This document shows, one piece after another, positions 8,973-19,100 of a stretch of 64,000 nt of DNA. Under the pieces are notes generated by a model. The model did no database searches. It was not told where the DNA came from and saw only the letters and a program-made list of their open reading frames with translations. Position 1 is the stretch's first letter, and every line of letters begins with the position of its first letter. Source of the DNA: Flavihumibacter fluminis (GTDB lineage: Bacteria > Bacteroidota > Bacteroidia > Chitinophagales > Chitinophagaceae); the NCBI RefSeq assembly GCF_021491375.1, contig NZ_JAKEVY010000003.1, positions 496,001-560,000 of the forward strand, written 5' to 3'. A program made the translations under genes and the position numbers.

Positions 8973-9509
8973 TTAACCGATCATTTTTTTGCGGATGCGG
9001 CTTAAGGATTCAGGTTGTATACCCAGGTAGGAAGCAATCTGTTGTTGTGAAATTTGTTGCTCGAGTCCGGGAAATTCCAGCAGAAAGTTTCGATAGCGTG
9101 TTTCGGCATCTAATAATAGCAGATCGCGTTCGCGTTTTTCTTTGGATGCATAGCCTTTTTCAAGAGCCCTGATGAGGAATTTATCCCAGTAGGAATCCTG
9201 TTCCTGTAGAGAGAGCCAGCTTTTGTAATTGATTTCAAGCAGGGTGGAAGTTTCGAGTGCCTGAATAAAATATAAGGAGGGAGATTGGTTGAGCATGGAA
9301 GTATAGGAAGCCAACACATTACCGGGAGCAATAAAACTTTTGGTGAATTCGATGCCTTTATCGTTCTGATAGTAATAACGAATGAGACCGGATTGAACAA
9401 GTGCAAACTTCCTGGGAACCTGTCCTTCCCGAATAAAAAAATCACCTTTTTGCAGGATGGTTTGCTGGCCGATACCCTGTAGTATAGCTAAATGCGACGC
9501 ATCAATCAT
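8973..9509 (-). CDS. Crp/Fnr-family transcriptional regulator
   Basis: 178 residues. An N-terminal cyclic-nucleotide-binding-like beta barrel (FFIREGQVPRKFALVQSGLIRYYY) is followed by a long helix and a short C-terminal helix-turn-helix (QQQIASYLGIQPESLSRIRKKM). No cysteine cluster for an Fe-S centre is present, and the phosphate-binding cassette for cAMP is not obvious, so the ligand is unknown. This short type is common in Chitinophagaceae beside SDR or DGPF genes. It is divergent from the DGPF gene with an 88-base shared upstream region (9510-9597), which could hold its operator. Confidence 0.87.
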   Translation of the reverse strand: MIDASHLAILQGIGQQTILQKGDFFIREGQVPRKFALVQSGLIRYYYQNDKGIEFTKSFIAPGNVLASYTSMLNQSPSLYFIQALETSTLLEINYKSWLSLQEQDSYWDKFLIRALEKGYASKEKRERDLLLLDAETRYRNFLLEFPGLEQQISQQQIASYLGIQPESLSRIRKKMIG

Positions 9510-9597
9510 AGTAGGTTCCTCATGTATGGTGCTTAAATTTACTAAAATAGCTGTCCGGTTTTGGGGACTTCACCTGTTATCTTTAAAACAAATCAGT

Positions 9598-9960
9598 ATG
9601 CAAGAGTATGTATTGATCTTTCGTCATGAAGACGGAAAAGAAGTTGCTTCACCTGAGCAAATGCAGGAATGGATGAAGCAGACCATGGACTGGATTTGCA
9701 CCATTGCCGCGAAGAACAAGTTTGTGAGTGGAACCGGTCTTCCCTTTGAGGAGGCAAAAGTTGTGAAGGCAACCGACAAGGGATTGATGGTAACCAATGG
9801 TCCGTTTGGGGATATCAAAGAAACCCTCGGCGGTTATATCATTGTAAAAGCGGATTCTGTGGAAGAGGCAGTAGAATTTGCGAAAGGGAGTCCGGTGCTT
9901 CAGGGAATTGGCAACAGTGTGGAGGTACGCAAAATAGCCAGTGGGGATGGTATCCATTAA
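9598..9960 (+). CDS. DGPF/YCII-related protein
   Basis: 120 residues starting at ATG 9598; a longer in-frame extension to 9457 overlaps the divergent regulator and lacks homology signals. The NGPFGDIKETLGGY segment corresponds to the DGPF motif that names the family. Its fold is a small ferredoxin-like dimer of unknown chemistry. Genes of this family are the conserved neighbours of ECF42 sigma factors, and here the sigma gene start overlaps its stop codon, so the two should be translated together. Confidence 0.88.
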   Translation: MQEYVLIFRHEDGKEVASPEQMQEWMKQTMDWICTIAAKNKFVSGTGLPFEEAKVVKATDKGLMVTNGPFGDIKETLGGYIIVKADSVEEAVEFAKGSPVLQGIGNSVEVRKIASGDGIH

Positions 9961-10756
9961 GCAGGATACTGCCCAATTGGTGCCCCATTTATTCCGGTCG
10001 GAATTCCGGAAAATAACCACGCATATCTGCCACCTCTATGGGCGGGGGATATTGTTGGAAATGCCAACTGGCGCTGTATTGCAGGAGCGACTTGACATGG
10101 TATTGTTAACAATTTATCTCCTGTTTACGGAGGGTTATTATTCGGAAACGAAGGAGGAACTGATACGGGAGGATTTGTGTTTTGAAGCAATGCGACTGGC
10201 GTACCTGTTAACAGAGCAGGCGCCAACCAATAGTCCGAAAGTGCGGGCATTACTGGCCTTGTTTTGTTTTCAGGCATCGCGGTTTCCGGCACGCAGGAAT
10301 AAGAATGGGGAATGGTTGTTGTATGATCAACAGGATGCTTCCTTGTGGGACCAGGGACTGATTGCAAGGGGAGTGGAGTGGTTGCACAAGGCAAGTGTGG
10401 GTGAAGAGTTTAGCTTTTATCATTTGGAGGCAGCAATCGCCTATTGGTATACGAGGCCGGAGGATACAAAAGAAAAATGGGCAGCAATCGTTGGGTTGTA
10501 TGATCAGTTGGTTGAATTGAAGGCATCGCCTGTTGTAGCACTGAACAGGATTTTTGCAGTGTATAAACTAAGAGGTGCGAAAGAAGCGATTCAACTGGCT
10601 GATCAGTTGCAACTGAAGGACAATCCGTATTACTACATGTTGTTAGGTGAGCTGTACAGTAACCTGGATAAGGAATATTCGCAGGAATGTTTCAGGAAAG
10701 CCTATCAGTTAGTGAATACAGAAGCAGATCGTAGGTTTGTTGAAAAGCGGTTGTAA
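9947..10756 (+). CDS. ECF42-like sigma factor lacking most of sigma-2 and all of sigma-4
   Basis: 269 residues from ATG 9947 (GTG 9941 possible), overlapping the DGPF stop. The first 33 residues (LVPHLFRSEFRKITTHICHLYG) are the start of a sigma-2 domain. The chain then passes straight to RGILLEMPTGAVLQERLDMVL, which in relatives begins the C-terminal tetratricopeptide-like extension. That extension is complete (LTIYLLFTEGYYSE, ALNRIFAVYK, YYYMLLGELY). ECF42 proteins are usually about 400 residues long, so some 130-140 residues holding core binding and promoter recognition are missing, with the frame kept. It probably cannot act as a normal sigma factor. A true deletion or a misassembly would both explain it. 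Confidence 0.8.
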   Translation: MVSIKQDTAQLVPHLFRSEFRKITTHICHLYGRGILLEMPTGAVLQERLDMVLLTIYLLFTEGYYSETKEELIREDLCFEAMRLAYLLTEQAPTNSPKVRALLALFCFQASRFPARRNKNGEWLLYDQQDASLWDQGLIARGVEWLHKASVGEEFSFYHLEAAIAYWYTRPEDTKEKWAAIVGLYDQLVELKASPVVALNRIFAVYKLRGAKEAIQLADQLQLKDNPYYYMLLGELYSNLDKEYSQECFRKAYQLVNTEADRRFVEKRL

Positions 10757-11182
10757 ACAGAAGCATACAGATGTGTTTGTCCGGGTTCGAAATACTGGAA
10801 AACAACAGGCGCATCGGAAGCCCCCGGCATGATCGGCTGAAGTCATGATATTGTTCATGCTATGTATCACCTGTTGGGAGTTTTCCTGCCATAGCGGGAA
10901 AGGTGGTCCAGGGACCTCCATCAATACGGATGGAAATGCCATCATTCATCGGGATGATATAATGGATCGCTTTGAGCGTGATCTTCTCTCCCAAACCCAC
11001 GGTAGCCACTATGGGTGTAAGTTCTATAGATGCGATCGCTGACCAGTCGCTGAAATGATTCGTTTGCACAGAAATAGTTTTGCGCACTAACCCGACTCTA
11101 CGTTTGGAAACAAGTCCTAAATCTAATTTTCTATAATCCTGTTTTAGTATTAAACCGGTTTAAAAAAGAATCCACTTGCTTT
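10757..11182. other. gene-poor stretch with a decayed minus-strand gene
   Basis: About 425 bases between the sigma gene and the end of the FG-GAP lipoprotein gene. The only coding-like signal is the minus-strand remnant listed separately. No promoter, RNA gene or clear terminator was seen in the rest. Confidence 0.5.
10860..11165 (-). pseudogene. fragment of an unrecognised exported protein
   Basis: The minus frame is open from about 11165 to a TAG at 10860-10862, with no good start codon. Its translation has a beta-sandwich flavour (KTISVQTNHFSDWSAI, then IELTPIVATVGLGEKITLKA and GGPWTTFPAMAGKLP). The HFSDW motif recurs in large secreted Bacteroidota proteins with Ig-like repeats. It is best read as the leftover of a longer gene. 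The remnant lies next to the left edge of the amino-sugar locus and may mark a rearrangement point. Identity is uncertain. Confidence 0.35.
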
Positions 11183-14100
11183 TTATTTTTTAGGATAAAC
11201 ATACAGCACGGGACCATCATTGACAGCCACCAACATTCCTGGTTTTTTGTCAACCCGTATGGATTGCATATTTCTCACATCTTTTCTAAAATCCAAGCCA
11301 CTAAACTGTTGTGGTAAAAATTCAAATTTATTCTCTCCCTTGTTAACCAGTGCCACACCATGGCTGGCACTATATTTTCCAAACCTGATCCTGGCAAAAC
11401 TGTTACCGCCTGCCAACAAAATATCTGGCTTTTTATCTGCATTCAGATCCATTACGGCAGCCGCATAAACTGGACCATATTGCGCCTCCAAGGGAAGGGA
11501 AAGTGGCCTGAAACCTGCGGCACCATGGTTTTCCAGAAGCACTGTTTCCATGGCTGTGGCTTTAAGCGTAATGGCATCCTTTATCAATTCAGGAGAAAAC
11601 AGGGTGTTTGAAGTAGCAGATGCATAGTCTTTATAAGACAAGTACTTTTTCTTGATAATAGGTACCTGGTCAGCCAAATCATCTCGCGAAACAGCAGGAT
11701 AAGATACGCCATGGATGTAATAGGAAAGCAGGGGGTCGATGGTGCCATTCCCGTCAAAATCCTTGTAGGTGATGGTAACGGGCTCCGCTGGACTGGCCTG
11801 GAATTGCGTATTCCTGCCCTGGTTTCCCAATACCAGGTCCAGGTCCCCATCTCCGTCCAAATCGGCGGGCTGTATCAGGTTCCACCAGCCAAAACTATCG
11901 TGGGTGATGTATTTTGAGGAAGCATTTTGCAGTACGCCCTTTTTATTGTCAAAAACCATTACCGGCATCCATTCACCCACCAGCACCAGTTCAGGGGATT
12001 GGTCCGCATTAAGATCCATCCACGCAGATCCGGTTACCATTCCCACCTTTGCGAGCCCCGGCGCCGCCAGATCCGTAATATCAGTGAACTTTCCTTTCCC
12101 ATCATTCTGCAGCAAATAACTTCTGGGTGCAACTGGATAGTTTCCGGGCACAATCCTGCCGCCGGCAAAAACATCCAAATCTCCATCCCCATCAAAATCA
12201 ACCGTGCTAACAGACCCGGTACTGGTAAGCATAGAGGGCAATGCTCCCTCGTCCCGCATGAAATTTCCCCTGCCATCATTGAGGTAAATCCTGTCCTGTA
12301 AGGCTACATCGTTTGCCCTAAATTCATAGCCGCCTGAAGCAACGTACAAATCAGGCGATCCGTCGCGGTTAAAATCAGCAAAAACTGCTGCCACATCTTC
12401 ACTTGCAGCGTCCTGCTTGAATGCACCGCCGGGACTGGATTTAAATGCACCACTGGCATCCTGCATGAAAAGCTGACCGGCCTGTTGTGCCGCCCCTCCC
12501 AAATAGAAATCATCCATGCCATCTTTATTTACATCAGCCACCGCTAAGCACGGCCCCAGGCGGCTGTAATAGGATGGCAGCAGCCGCTGTACCGAATAAT
12601 CATTGAAAGTGTTTTCAATATGCCTGGCAACCGCAAGGGTATCTGTTACCAAAGCAGGCGCTTCAGCATGAGCAGGCAAAGCGTTGCCTGCAGGTGAATA
12701 GGCTACTGTCAGGGTTGAATTTACGGCAACGGATGTGGGCCTTTGTACTTCACCGTTAGGCCAGTAAATGACAACCGAATCAATGCGCTGGTGATTTCCC
12801 AATCCAAACACCAGTGTCGGATCCACAGAACTCTGGAAACCACGTACCGGGTATTGTTCCTGAAAATATTGTTCACCACCACAGTAAATTTTGATTTTTG
12901 AACCTACACCCTGCCTGTTTCCTGAAGGTCCTTTTAACTGCACGCGCAGGTAGGCATTTTTTTGTGAGGTCTCATTGTTATTCCGAAAAATACTGGCTTC
13001 CTCATTCGAGTTATTTACAACCAGGTCCAGATCACCATCATTATCGAGGTCCCCATACGCAGCACCCGCCGAAACAGTTGCCCTCGATAAGCCCCAGGCC
13101 GATGCCTGGTTGGTAAAGGTGCCGTTCCCATTGTTATGAAAGGCATAGTTGCTGATTTTATTGTCGGGCATATTCCTCAATACCTCCTGCACTGCGACTT
13201 TCTGGTTGGACTGTTTCGCCATAACTGCTTTGTTCATGGTGTACTGGATGAAGTCCATATCTGTATAGTCTTTCACATATCCGTTGGATACAAAAAGATC
13301 CTTGAATCCGTCGTTATCGAAATCTGCAAACAGGGGCGCCCAGCTCCAGTCCGTGTTGGAAATTCCTGCCAGTTGTCCCACTTCCGAAAAACTACCGTCC
13401 CCATTATTTTTCTGCAGCATGTTACGACTGTACTGGTAATAGAATCCCTTTTCAAATAAATATTGAAACTTTTCAAAGTTTTCTGCACCACTATGCATCT
13501 TCTGCGTGAAATTATCTTCAGGCAGCATATCCAGGGTTACAATATCCGTTAGTCCGTCATTATTAAAGTCCGCAGCATCGGACCCCATGGAATAGAGGGA
13601 TACATAGTCAAAATACCTGGATACCGATTCCGTGAAATAGCCATTTGCGTTATTTAGGAAATAATAATCGTGCTCATTAAAATCGTTTGAAAGGTATATA
13701 TCCGGCCAGAGGTCATTGTTGAAATCAGATATTGCGATACCTAGTCCGAATGAAAATACATTGGACTGAATATTCGCCGCAGCACTAACGTCAGTGAAAC
13801 GGCCATTGTTGTTCTGGTAAAGCTTGCTGGAAAAGTCCGGATTGGATTTATTTCGCAGGGCCGCATTTTCCAGCGCCCCCGTGGTGAACTGCTGTAATGA
13901 ATGATTGATAACGAAGCAATCCAGATCACCATCCCTGTCATAATCAAAGAATGATGCCTGGGTAGAATATCCGCTATCATCGAGTCCGTATTCGGCTGCT
14001 TTTTCGGTAAAGCTGAGGTCGCCATTATTGATAAACAGCAGGTTTTTCCGCTTTTCCGGCAGCCCGTCAGCACTCCGGCAGATATAAATATCCAACAGGC

Positions 14101-14464
14101 CATCAGTATTGATGTCAACCATAGACGCGCCAGTACACCAGCCCTGCTTATCCGAAACACCACTTTTGGCCGTTATGTCTTCAAAACGGAAATCGCCTTT
14201 ATTCAGGTAGAGCCTGTTTTTCACCATATTTCCGGTGAATAGAATATCTGAAAGTCCATCATTATTAATATCGCCTATTGCCACGCCTCCGCCATTATAG
14301 AAATAGGTATAATTCAGAACATTGAATTCTTCCGTTTCTTCCAGTATATTCCTGAATGAAATACCTGTGCGGTCCTTTTCCAGCTGACTGAACTGAATGG
14401 ACCGGTCTTCTTTACACGATGACAGAAGCAGGAAAAACACAATAGTAAAATAGAGGACACGCAT
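11183..14464 (-). CDS. surface lipoprotein with FG-GAP/VCBS repeats and ASPIC/UnbV domain (CRTAC1-like)
   Basis: 1093 residues from ATG 14464; a lipoprotein signal ends in LLLSSC with the lipidated cysteine at about residue 17. The chain contains about fourteen calcium-binding FG-GAP type motifs of the pattern DxNxDGxxD (DINNDGLSD, DYDRDGDLD, DLDNDGDLD, DFDGDGDLD, DLDGDGDLD and others), building one or more beta-propellers. Around residues 510-600 lies an ASPIC/UnbV-like segment (GNRQGVGSKIKI, VRGFQSSVDPTLVFGLG). It is the third gene after susC and susD, separated from susD by a terminator hairpin. It is probably an outer-membrane-anchored binding protein for the same ligand; no enzymatic residues are evident. 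Confidence 0.88.
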   Translation of the reverse strand: MRVLYFTIVFFLLLSSCKEDRSIQFSQLEKDRTGISFRNILEETEEFNVLNYTYFYNGGGVAIGDINNDGLSDILFTGNMVKNRLYLNKGDFRFEDITAKSGVSDKQGWCTGASMVDINTDGLLDIYICRSADGLPEKRKNLLFINNGDLSFTEKAAEYGLDDSGYSTQASFFDYDRDGDLDCFVINHSLQQFTTGALENAALRNKSNPDFSSKLYQNNNGRFTDVSAAANIQSNVFSFGLGIAISDFNNDLWPDIYLSNDFNEHDYYFLNNANGYFTESVSRYFDYVSLYSMGSDAADFNNDGLTDIVTLDMLPEDNFTQKMHSGAENFEKFQYLFEKGFYYQYSRNMLQKNNGDGSFSEVGQLAGISNTDWSWAPLFADFDNDGFKDLFVSNGYVKDYTDMDFIQYTMNKAVMAKQSNQKVAVQEVLRNMPDNKISNYAFHNNGNGTFTNQASAWGLSRATVSAGAAYGDLDNDGDLDLVVNNSNEEASIFRNNNETSQKNAYLRVQLKGPSGNRQGVGSKIKIYCGGEQYFQEQYPVRGFQSSVDPTLVFGLGNHQRIDSVVIYWPNGEVQRPTSVAVNSTLTVAYSPAGNALPAHAEAPALVTDTLAVARHIENTFNDYSVQRLLPSYYSRLGPCLAVADVNKDGMDDFYLGGAAQQAGQLFMQDASGAFKSSPGGAFKQDAASEDVAAVFADFNRDGSPDLYVASGGYEFRANDVALQDRIYLNDGRGNFMRDEGALPSMLTSTGSVSTVDFDGDGDLDVFAGGRIVPGNYPVAPRSYLLQNDGKGKFTDITDLAAPGLAKVGMVTGSAWMDLNADQSPELVLVGEWMPVMVFDNKKGVLQNASSKYITHDSFGWWNLIQPADLDGDGDLDLVLGNQGRNTQFQASPAEPVTITYKDFDGNGTIDPLLSYYIHGVSYPAVSRDDLADQVPIIKKKYLSYKDYASATSNTLFSPELIKDAITLKATAMETVLLENHGAAGFRPLSLPLEAQYGPVYAAAVMDLNADKKPDILLAGGNSFARIRFGKYSASHGVALVNKGENKFEFLPQQFSGLDFRKDVRNMQSIRVDKKPGMLVAVNDGPVLYVYPKK

Positions 14465-14501
14465 AACAATAGATTTCAGTAACAATAAAACTACATAAGG
14501 A

Positions 14502-14527
14502 AAAAACACCGCCGAAGCGGTGTTTTT
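14502..14527 (-). terminator. hairpin terminator between susD-like and FG-GAP genes
   Basis: An 11-base perfect stem (AAAAACACCGC / GCGGTGTTTTT) with a CGAA tetraloop lies 7 bases after the susD stop codon. On the minus strand it is followed by a run of T. It should stop part of the transcription coming from susC-susD and so lower expression of the downstream lipoprotein gene. The A/T flanks make it potentially bidirectional. Confidence 0.8.
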
Positions 14528-14533
14528 GATGCT

Positions 14534-16084
14534 TTAATTTTTATCCCACCACAACTTGGTGCTGGGTTTATCGGGCCCATCCAGCAGCTGTAGGGCAGCT
14601 TCAACAGCGGCACCATTTGTCCGCTTTTCCAAATCAATAAATGGAAGACGACGTATCCTGGTACCCACAGGCAGGTCCGGGTTATCACTGTTTACCAGGG
14701 GATACTGCTGCAGCACACCCATTCTTCGAAGATCCGCCCAGGCCTCAAATCCATCGGGGAATAAAGCCAGCCATTTTTGCTGGGCAATCTGCCGAATCTG
14801 CATAGAGGGATCTGCGCTCCACTTAACCGGGTAGTTGTTTACTGCAGGGGATGCCATTCCATCTTGTGGCGCAACTGGTTTGTTTTCGCTATTGGTATAG
14901 GCTGAAATGGCTGCCGCATCATTTATACCCCATTGATTCATGGACACTTCAATACCCTTTTCATATAGCTCTTCTGCCGTTCCTCCCATGTTCCATCCAT
15001 TCAATGCACCTTCCGCACGCAGGAAATAGGCTTCAGCCGCATGCATAATATTCCTGGGGGTACTCAGGTTATTGTTCCAGTTGGCACCACTTCCTGTTAC
15101 CCAACGGGTTCCGACATTGGAATTGTTGTCATTAGAATTCAGGGACTCCCCAAGCTGTGCGGGACTCAAACCGTTTCTCAATCCTTCGTATGTGCCAGTA
15201 GCGGAAGCCGGTTGAAAATACACACCAATCCGGGGATCTTCATAGCCCTTTAACACAGACTCCATGGTTGCACTCATCCTGAATTCATTCCACCCTGCTA
15301 TACCTGCCAATCCATTCGCATCATTGCCTGCGGGAGTGGCTACCATATAGGCATCATCGGCAGTGGTGGTCATCACACCATCGGCAACCGCCGACTCGGC
15401 CTCAGATTTCGCGCGTGCTGGATCAGCTTTTGAAACCCGTAAGGCTAAACGAAGTTTAAGTGTATTGGCAAACTTCAGCCACTTAGAAACGCTTCCTTTG
15501 TAAATAAGATCAAAATTTCCATAAGGAGCTGCAGACTGGTTGGCTTCCAGCACATCAATTGCAGCATTTAATCTTTTAAAGAAATCATCGTAAATCTTAT
15601 CCTGCGCGTCATAGGGTATAGAATTCAGGGGCTCACCTGCCTTGAAATATGGAATCGGTCCGTAATAATCTGTAATCCTGTGGAAAGACCACACCCACCA
15701 GATATTTGCCAGTGCATTTTCCGCAGAACCGGCATCTGTTTCACTCAGCAAAGTACGTAGCTGTGGCACTACTTCGGTATACTGAGGGAGCCAATGACCG
15801 GGTAACCAGTCAAATACTATTGTATATCTGTCACTTGCAAAATAAGTAGCGGATGTTGCATAATACTGGGCATACAGGTCCGCGAAAAGGTTTTGTGCTA
15901 CCTGATAGTCAGCATATTTGTAGGATGCCGCCGACTGAGCCTTTGAAAAGAGAAACGGATATTCAGAAGCCCCCAATGAGGTAAGCTTGGTTTTATCGGT
16001 ATTTAACTCTTCGAAATTTTTGGTACAGCCAGATAAGTAAACTGTTCCAGCCAGGATAATACCTGCTATTAATTTATTTTTCAT
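14534..16084 (-). CDS. SusD/RagB-like nutrient-binding lipoprotein (SusD-like_2 type)
   Basis: 516 residues with a lipoprotein signal (AGTVYLSGC, cysteine at about residue 20) followed by NFEELNTDKTKL, typical of the SusD-like_2 branch. The helical tetratricopeptide scaffold is seen in segments such as WKFANTLKLRLALRVSKADP-like and AEAYFLRAEGALNGWNMGG. It would cap the SusC channel on the cell surface and bind the glycan or peptide ligand. It lies 19 bases after the susC stop on the same strand, a standard SusC-SusD pair. Confidence 0.92.
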   Translation of the reverse strand: MKNKLIAGIILAGTVYLSGCTKNFEELNTDKTKLTSLGASEYPFLFSKAQSAASYKYADYQVAQNLFADLYAQYYATSATYFASDRYTIVFDWLPGHWLPQYTEVVPQLRTLLSETDAGSAENALANIWWVWSFHRITDYYGPIPYFKAGEPLNSIPYDAQDKIYDDFFKRLNAAIDVLEANQSAAPYGNFDLIYKGSVSKWLKFANTLKLRLALRVSKADPARAKSEAESAVADGVMTTTADDAYMVATPAGNDANGLAGIAGWNEFRMSATMESVLKGYEDPRIGVYFQPASATGTYEGLRNGLSPAQLGESLNSNDNNSNVGTRWVTGSGANWNNNLSTPRNIMHAAEAYFLRAEGALNGWNMGGTAEELYEKGIEVSMNQWGINDAAAISAYTNSENKPVAPQDGMASPAVNNYPVKWSADPSMQIRQIAQQKWLALFPDGFEAWADLRRMGVLQQYPLVNSDNPDLPVGTRIRRLPFIDLEKRTNGAAVEAALQLLDGPDKPSTKLWWDKN

Positions 16085-16103
16085 AAATACTTTTTTCTGG
16101 GTT

Positions 16104-19100
16104 TTAGAATGATAATTTCAGGTTGAAGCCAATACTTCTGGTAGACGGCATATTGCCATATTCAACACCCTGGAAGTTAGATGCACCCAGGCTCAACTCC
16201 GGATCAAAATTCATTTTACGTTCTCCAATACCAGGAATATCCAGGATAGAGCTACCCCTATACAGGAAGAAAATATTCCTTCCCACCAGTGAAAGCTTGG
16301 CGCTCTTTACAAACTTGATGGGGAATTTATCAAATTGATATCCGATGCTCAATTCCCTCAATCGCACGTTGGTGGCGTCGTAAGTAAAGAATTCACCCCA
16401 GGAATAACGTCCGCCGGATACAGTAGTCCAGAATGTTTCGGCATTAATGGCTGCAGTGTTCTTGGAACCGTCTTCCTGAACAGCATCCAGTACCATATTG
16501 CCATCGCGGAAAGCTTCGGTATAATCTGCAGTACCATCGAAGGCAAAATTCGCATCAGTACCGGACGTTACCACGCCGCCAAAACGACCATCAACCAGTG
16601 CAGATGCCACCCAGTTGCCATAGCTGAACGTATTGCCAAAACCAAGATTGAATTTGGGGTTGAAATTGCCTACATATTTTGTATCGGCAGTTCTTACCGG
16701 CTTGCCCTGGTTGTCAACGAGGTATTTGCCATCCTGCTTTGCCCATCCATACGCATATAGATCACCGTAAGCGCCACCTACTGTAACTGCAACATTGGCT
16801 GTTCTGCCGAATGCACCGCCAATAAAGGCTGTATTAATATCGGGACTAAGCTCTATGATCTTGTTGCGGTTTGCAGACATATTCAGAATCATATCCCAGG
16901 TGAAATTGCCGGAACGGATCGGCTTACCGGTAATGCTTGCTTCGAAGCCCTGGTTTTCGATATTGCCGGCATTGATATACTGGAATTCAAACCCTGAAGC
17001 CGGGGCAAGTCCCAAACGAAGCAGCTGGTTCTTTGAATTCGTCTTGTAATATGTAAAATCCAGTCCCAGTCGGTTATTGAAAAACCTCCATTCAGTTCCA
17101 ATTTCAAGAGCTGTGGTCAGTTCAGGCTTCAAATTTGTTATGGCCTTAGTTCTATCCTGGCTAATGAAACCACCGGTTCCTCCCTGGCTAAAAGTGTAGG
17201 TCTGAGCAAGTAGATAAGCTGGAGCATCATTACCTACTCGAGTATAAGATGCTCTAAGTTTGGCATAGGAAATTGAAGTTGGAAGATTCATCATTTCAGA
17301 CAAAAGCGCTGTGATCCCAAAGGAAGGATAAAAATAACTGTGTGGCTTTGGAAGTGTTGACGCCCAGTCATTCCTGGCAGTAACATCCAGGTACAGGTAA
17401 TCCCTGAAGCTCAATTGGGTAGTTCCATAAACAGAATGTAACTCAGTTTCCACATTTGAAGTGACAGTGGACAGATTGGCTGCAAAAGAAAGGTCGTACC
17501 TGTTTGGAACCTGCAGGCCATTGGCATTTGTAATGGAGGTATTGAGTTTTCTTTTCAATACGGATGTACCCAGGTTATAGTTGATAGAAAAGTCATCGGA
17601 TATTTTATTGTTGCCGCTTAACAGCAGATCCATATTCTCTTCGGAAACCCGAATATTACCTACACCCATAGACCCTCCGGCTTTTGCAAACAGCAAGGTA
17701 TTGTTTGCATACTTCTCCAGAATATTGTCATCGTACCTGTCATAGCTAACTCTTCCCTGAACACTTAACCAACTGGTCAAATCATATTTCATAGAAACAA
17801 GCCCATTAATCCGGTTTCTAATTTCATCCCGATGGGTGTTCTTCACTGTCCAGTAAGGATTCATGTAAATAGAGGAGGTAGTCCAGTAATTTTGGGTTTC
17901 GATTCCTGATGAATTGATGCTACTATAATTCTTCACATCATCAAGGCTTACGTTCCTGGGCATTTTATAAAGGTTCATCATCACAGAACTTTCTTCACCC
18001 AACCTGGGTTTGTTGTAAAGGTTCTGCACCGTATAGGTTGCTTTCGCGTCTGCCGACAGTTTACTGCTGATTTTGGAATTGATGCGAAAGTTGATGGTGT
18101 GTCGGTTCAACTGGTTATCTGGTATAATACCATCCACATAATTGTTGGTATAAGAAAAATAGGATTGTACTTTCTCAAATCCCCCGCTCACTGCTAAAGA
18201 GTTATTTACATTCGTACCCGTACGGAAGAAGTCTTTGATATTATCGGGTTGGGCATTGAGAGAAGTCTGTTTACCTGTCCAGTCAGTAACCTGCTGACCA
18301 GACATTTTTTGTCCCCAGCTTTGCCCGGCATTGGCAGAATAATTACCGCCGTTTCCCTGGGAATACTGGTTCTGAAACTCGGGCAGTATCATTGGCTTAT
18401 CAAATGCCACACCGGTATTTACGTCCACGCCAAGCTTACCTGATTTACCCTTTTTTGTGGTGATCATAATTACACCATTCGCTGCTCGGCTACCATACAG
18501 AGCGGAAGCTGCCGCTCCCTTCAGTACGTTGATAGACTCAATATCATCCGGATTGATATTTGCTGCACCATCACTTCCATTCTGGCCACCAAAATCATTG
18601 TTCACCTGGCCACTGGGTGTGGAGTTGTCAATAGCTACCCCATCTACTACAATAAGTGCATTGTTGTTTCCCTGGATAGAACGGTTTCCGCGCAATACAA
18701 TGCGTGTAGCACCACCAGGTCCGGAGGCAGACTGGTTCACCACCAGGCCGGCAACTTTACCAGACAGGGTGTTTGCAAAGTTCGCATCACGCACTTCATT
18801 GATACTCTCCCCACTGATTTTCTGAGTGGCATAGGTTAAAGATTTTGTTTGTCGCTGAATACCCAATGCTGTTACTACTACTTCACCCAGTTCGCCGTCA
18901 GTTTTTTGTAAGGAAATAACGGCTTCGGTTTCATTTTCTGCTATCATTACATCCATCGATTGAAAACCTACAGATGTAACAACCAGGGTGACCTTGCCGG
19001 CAGGAACGGTCAAAACAAACACACCGGCATTGTCGGTAGAGGTTCCCCCGGTTTGTCCTTTTACAATTACTGTAGCCCCCTGAATGGGCTCTCCGTTTGC

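Noticed and set aside
9457-9597. Extended N-terminus of the DGPF protein
   Set aside because: It overlaps the divergent Crp/Fnr gene and has no family similarity; ATG 9598 gives the usual length.
10845-11042. 65-codon plus-strand frame
   Set aside because: It is the shadow of the more protein-like minus-strand remnant.
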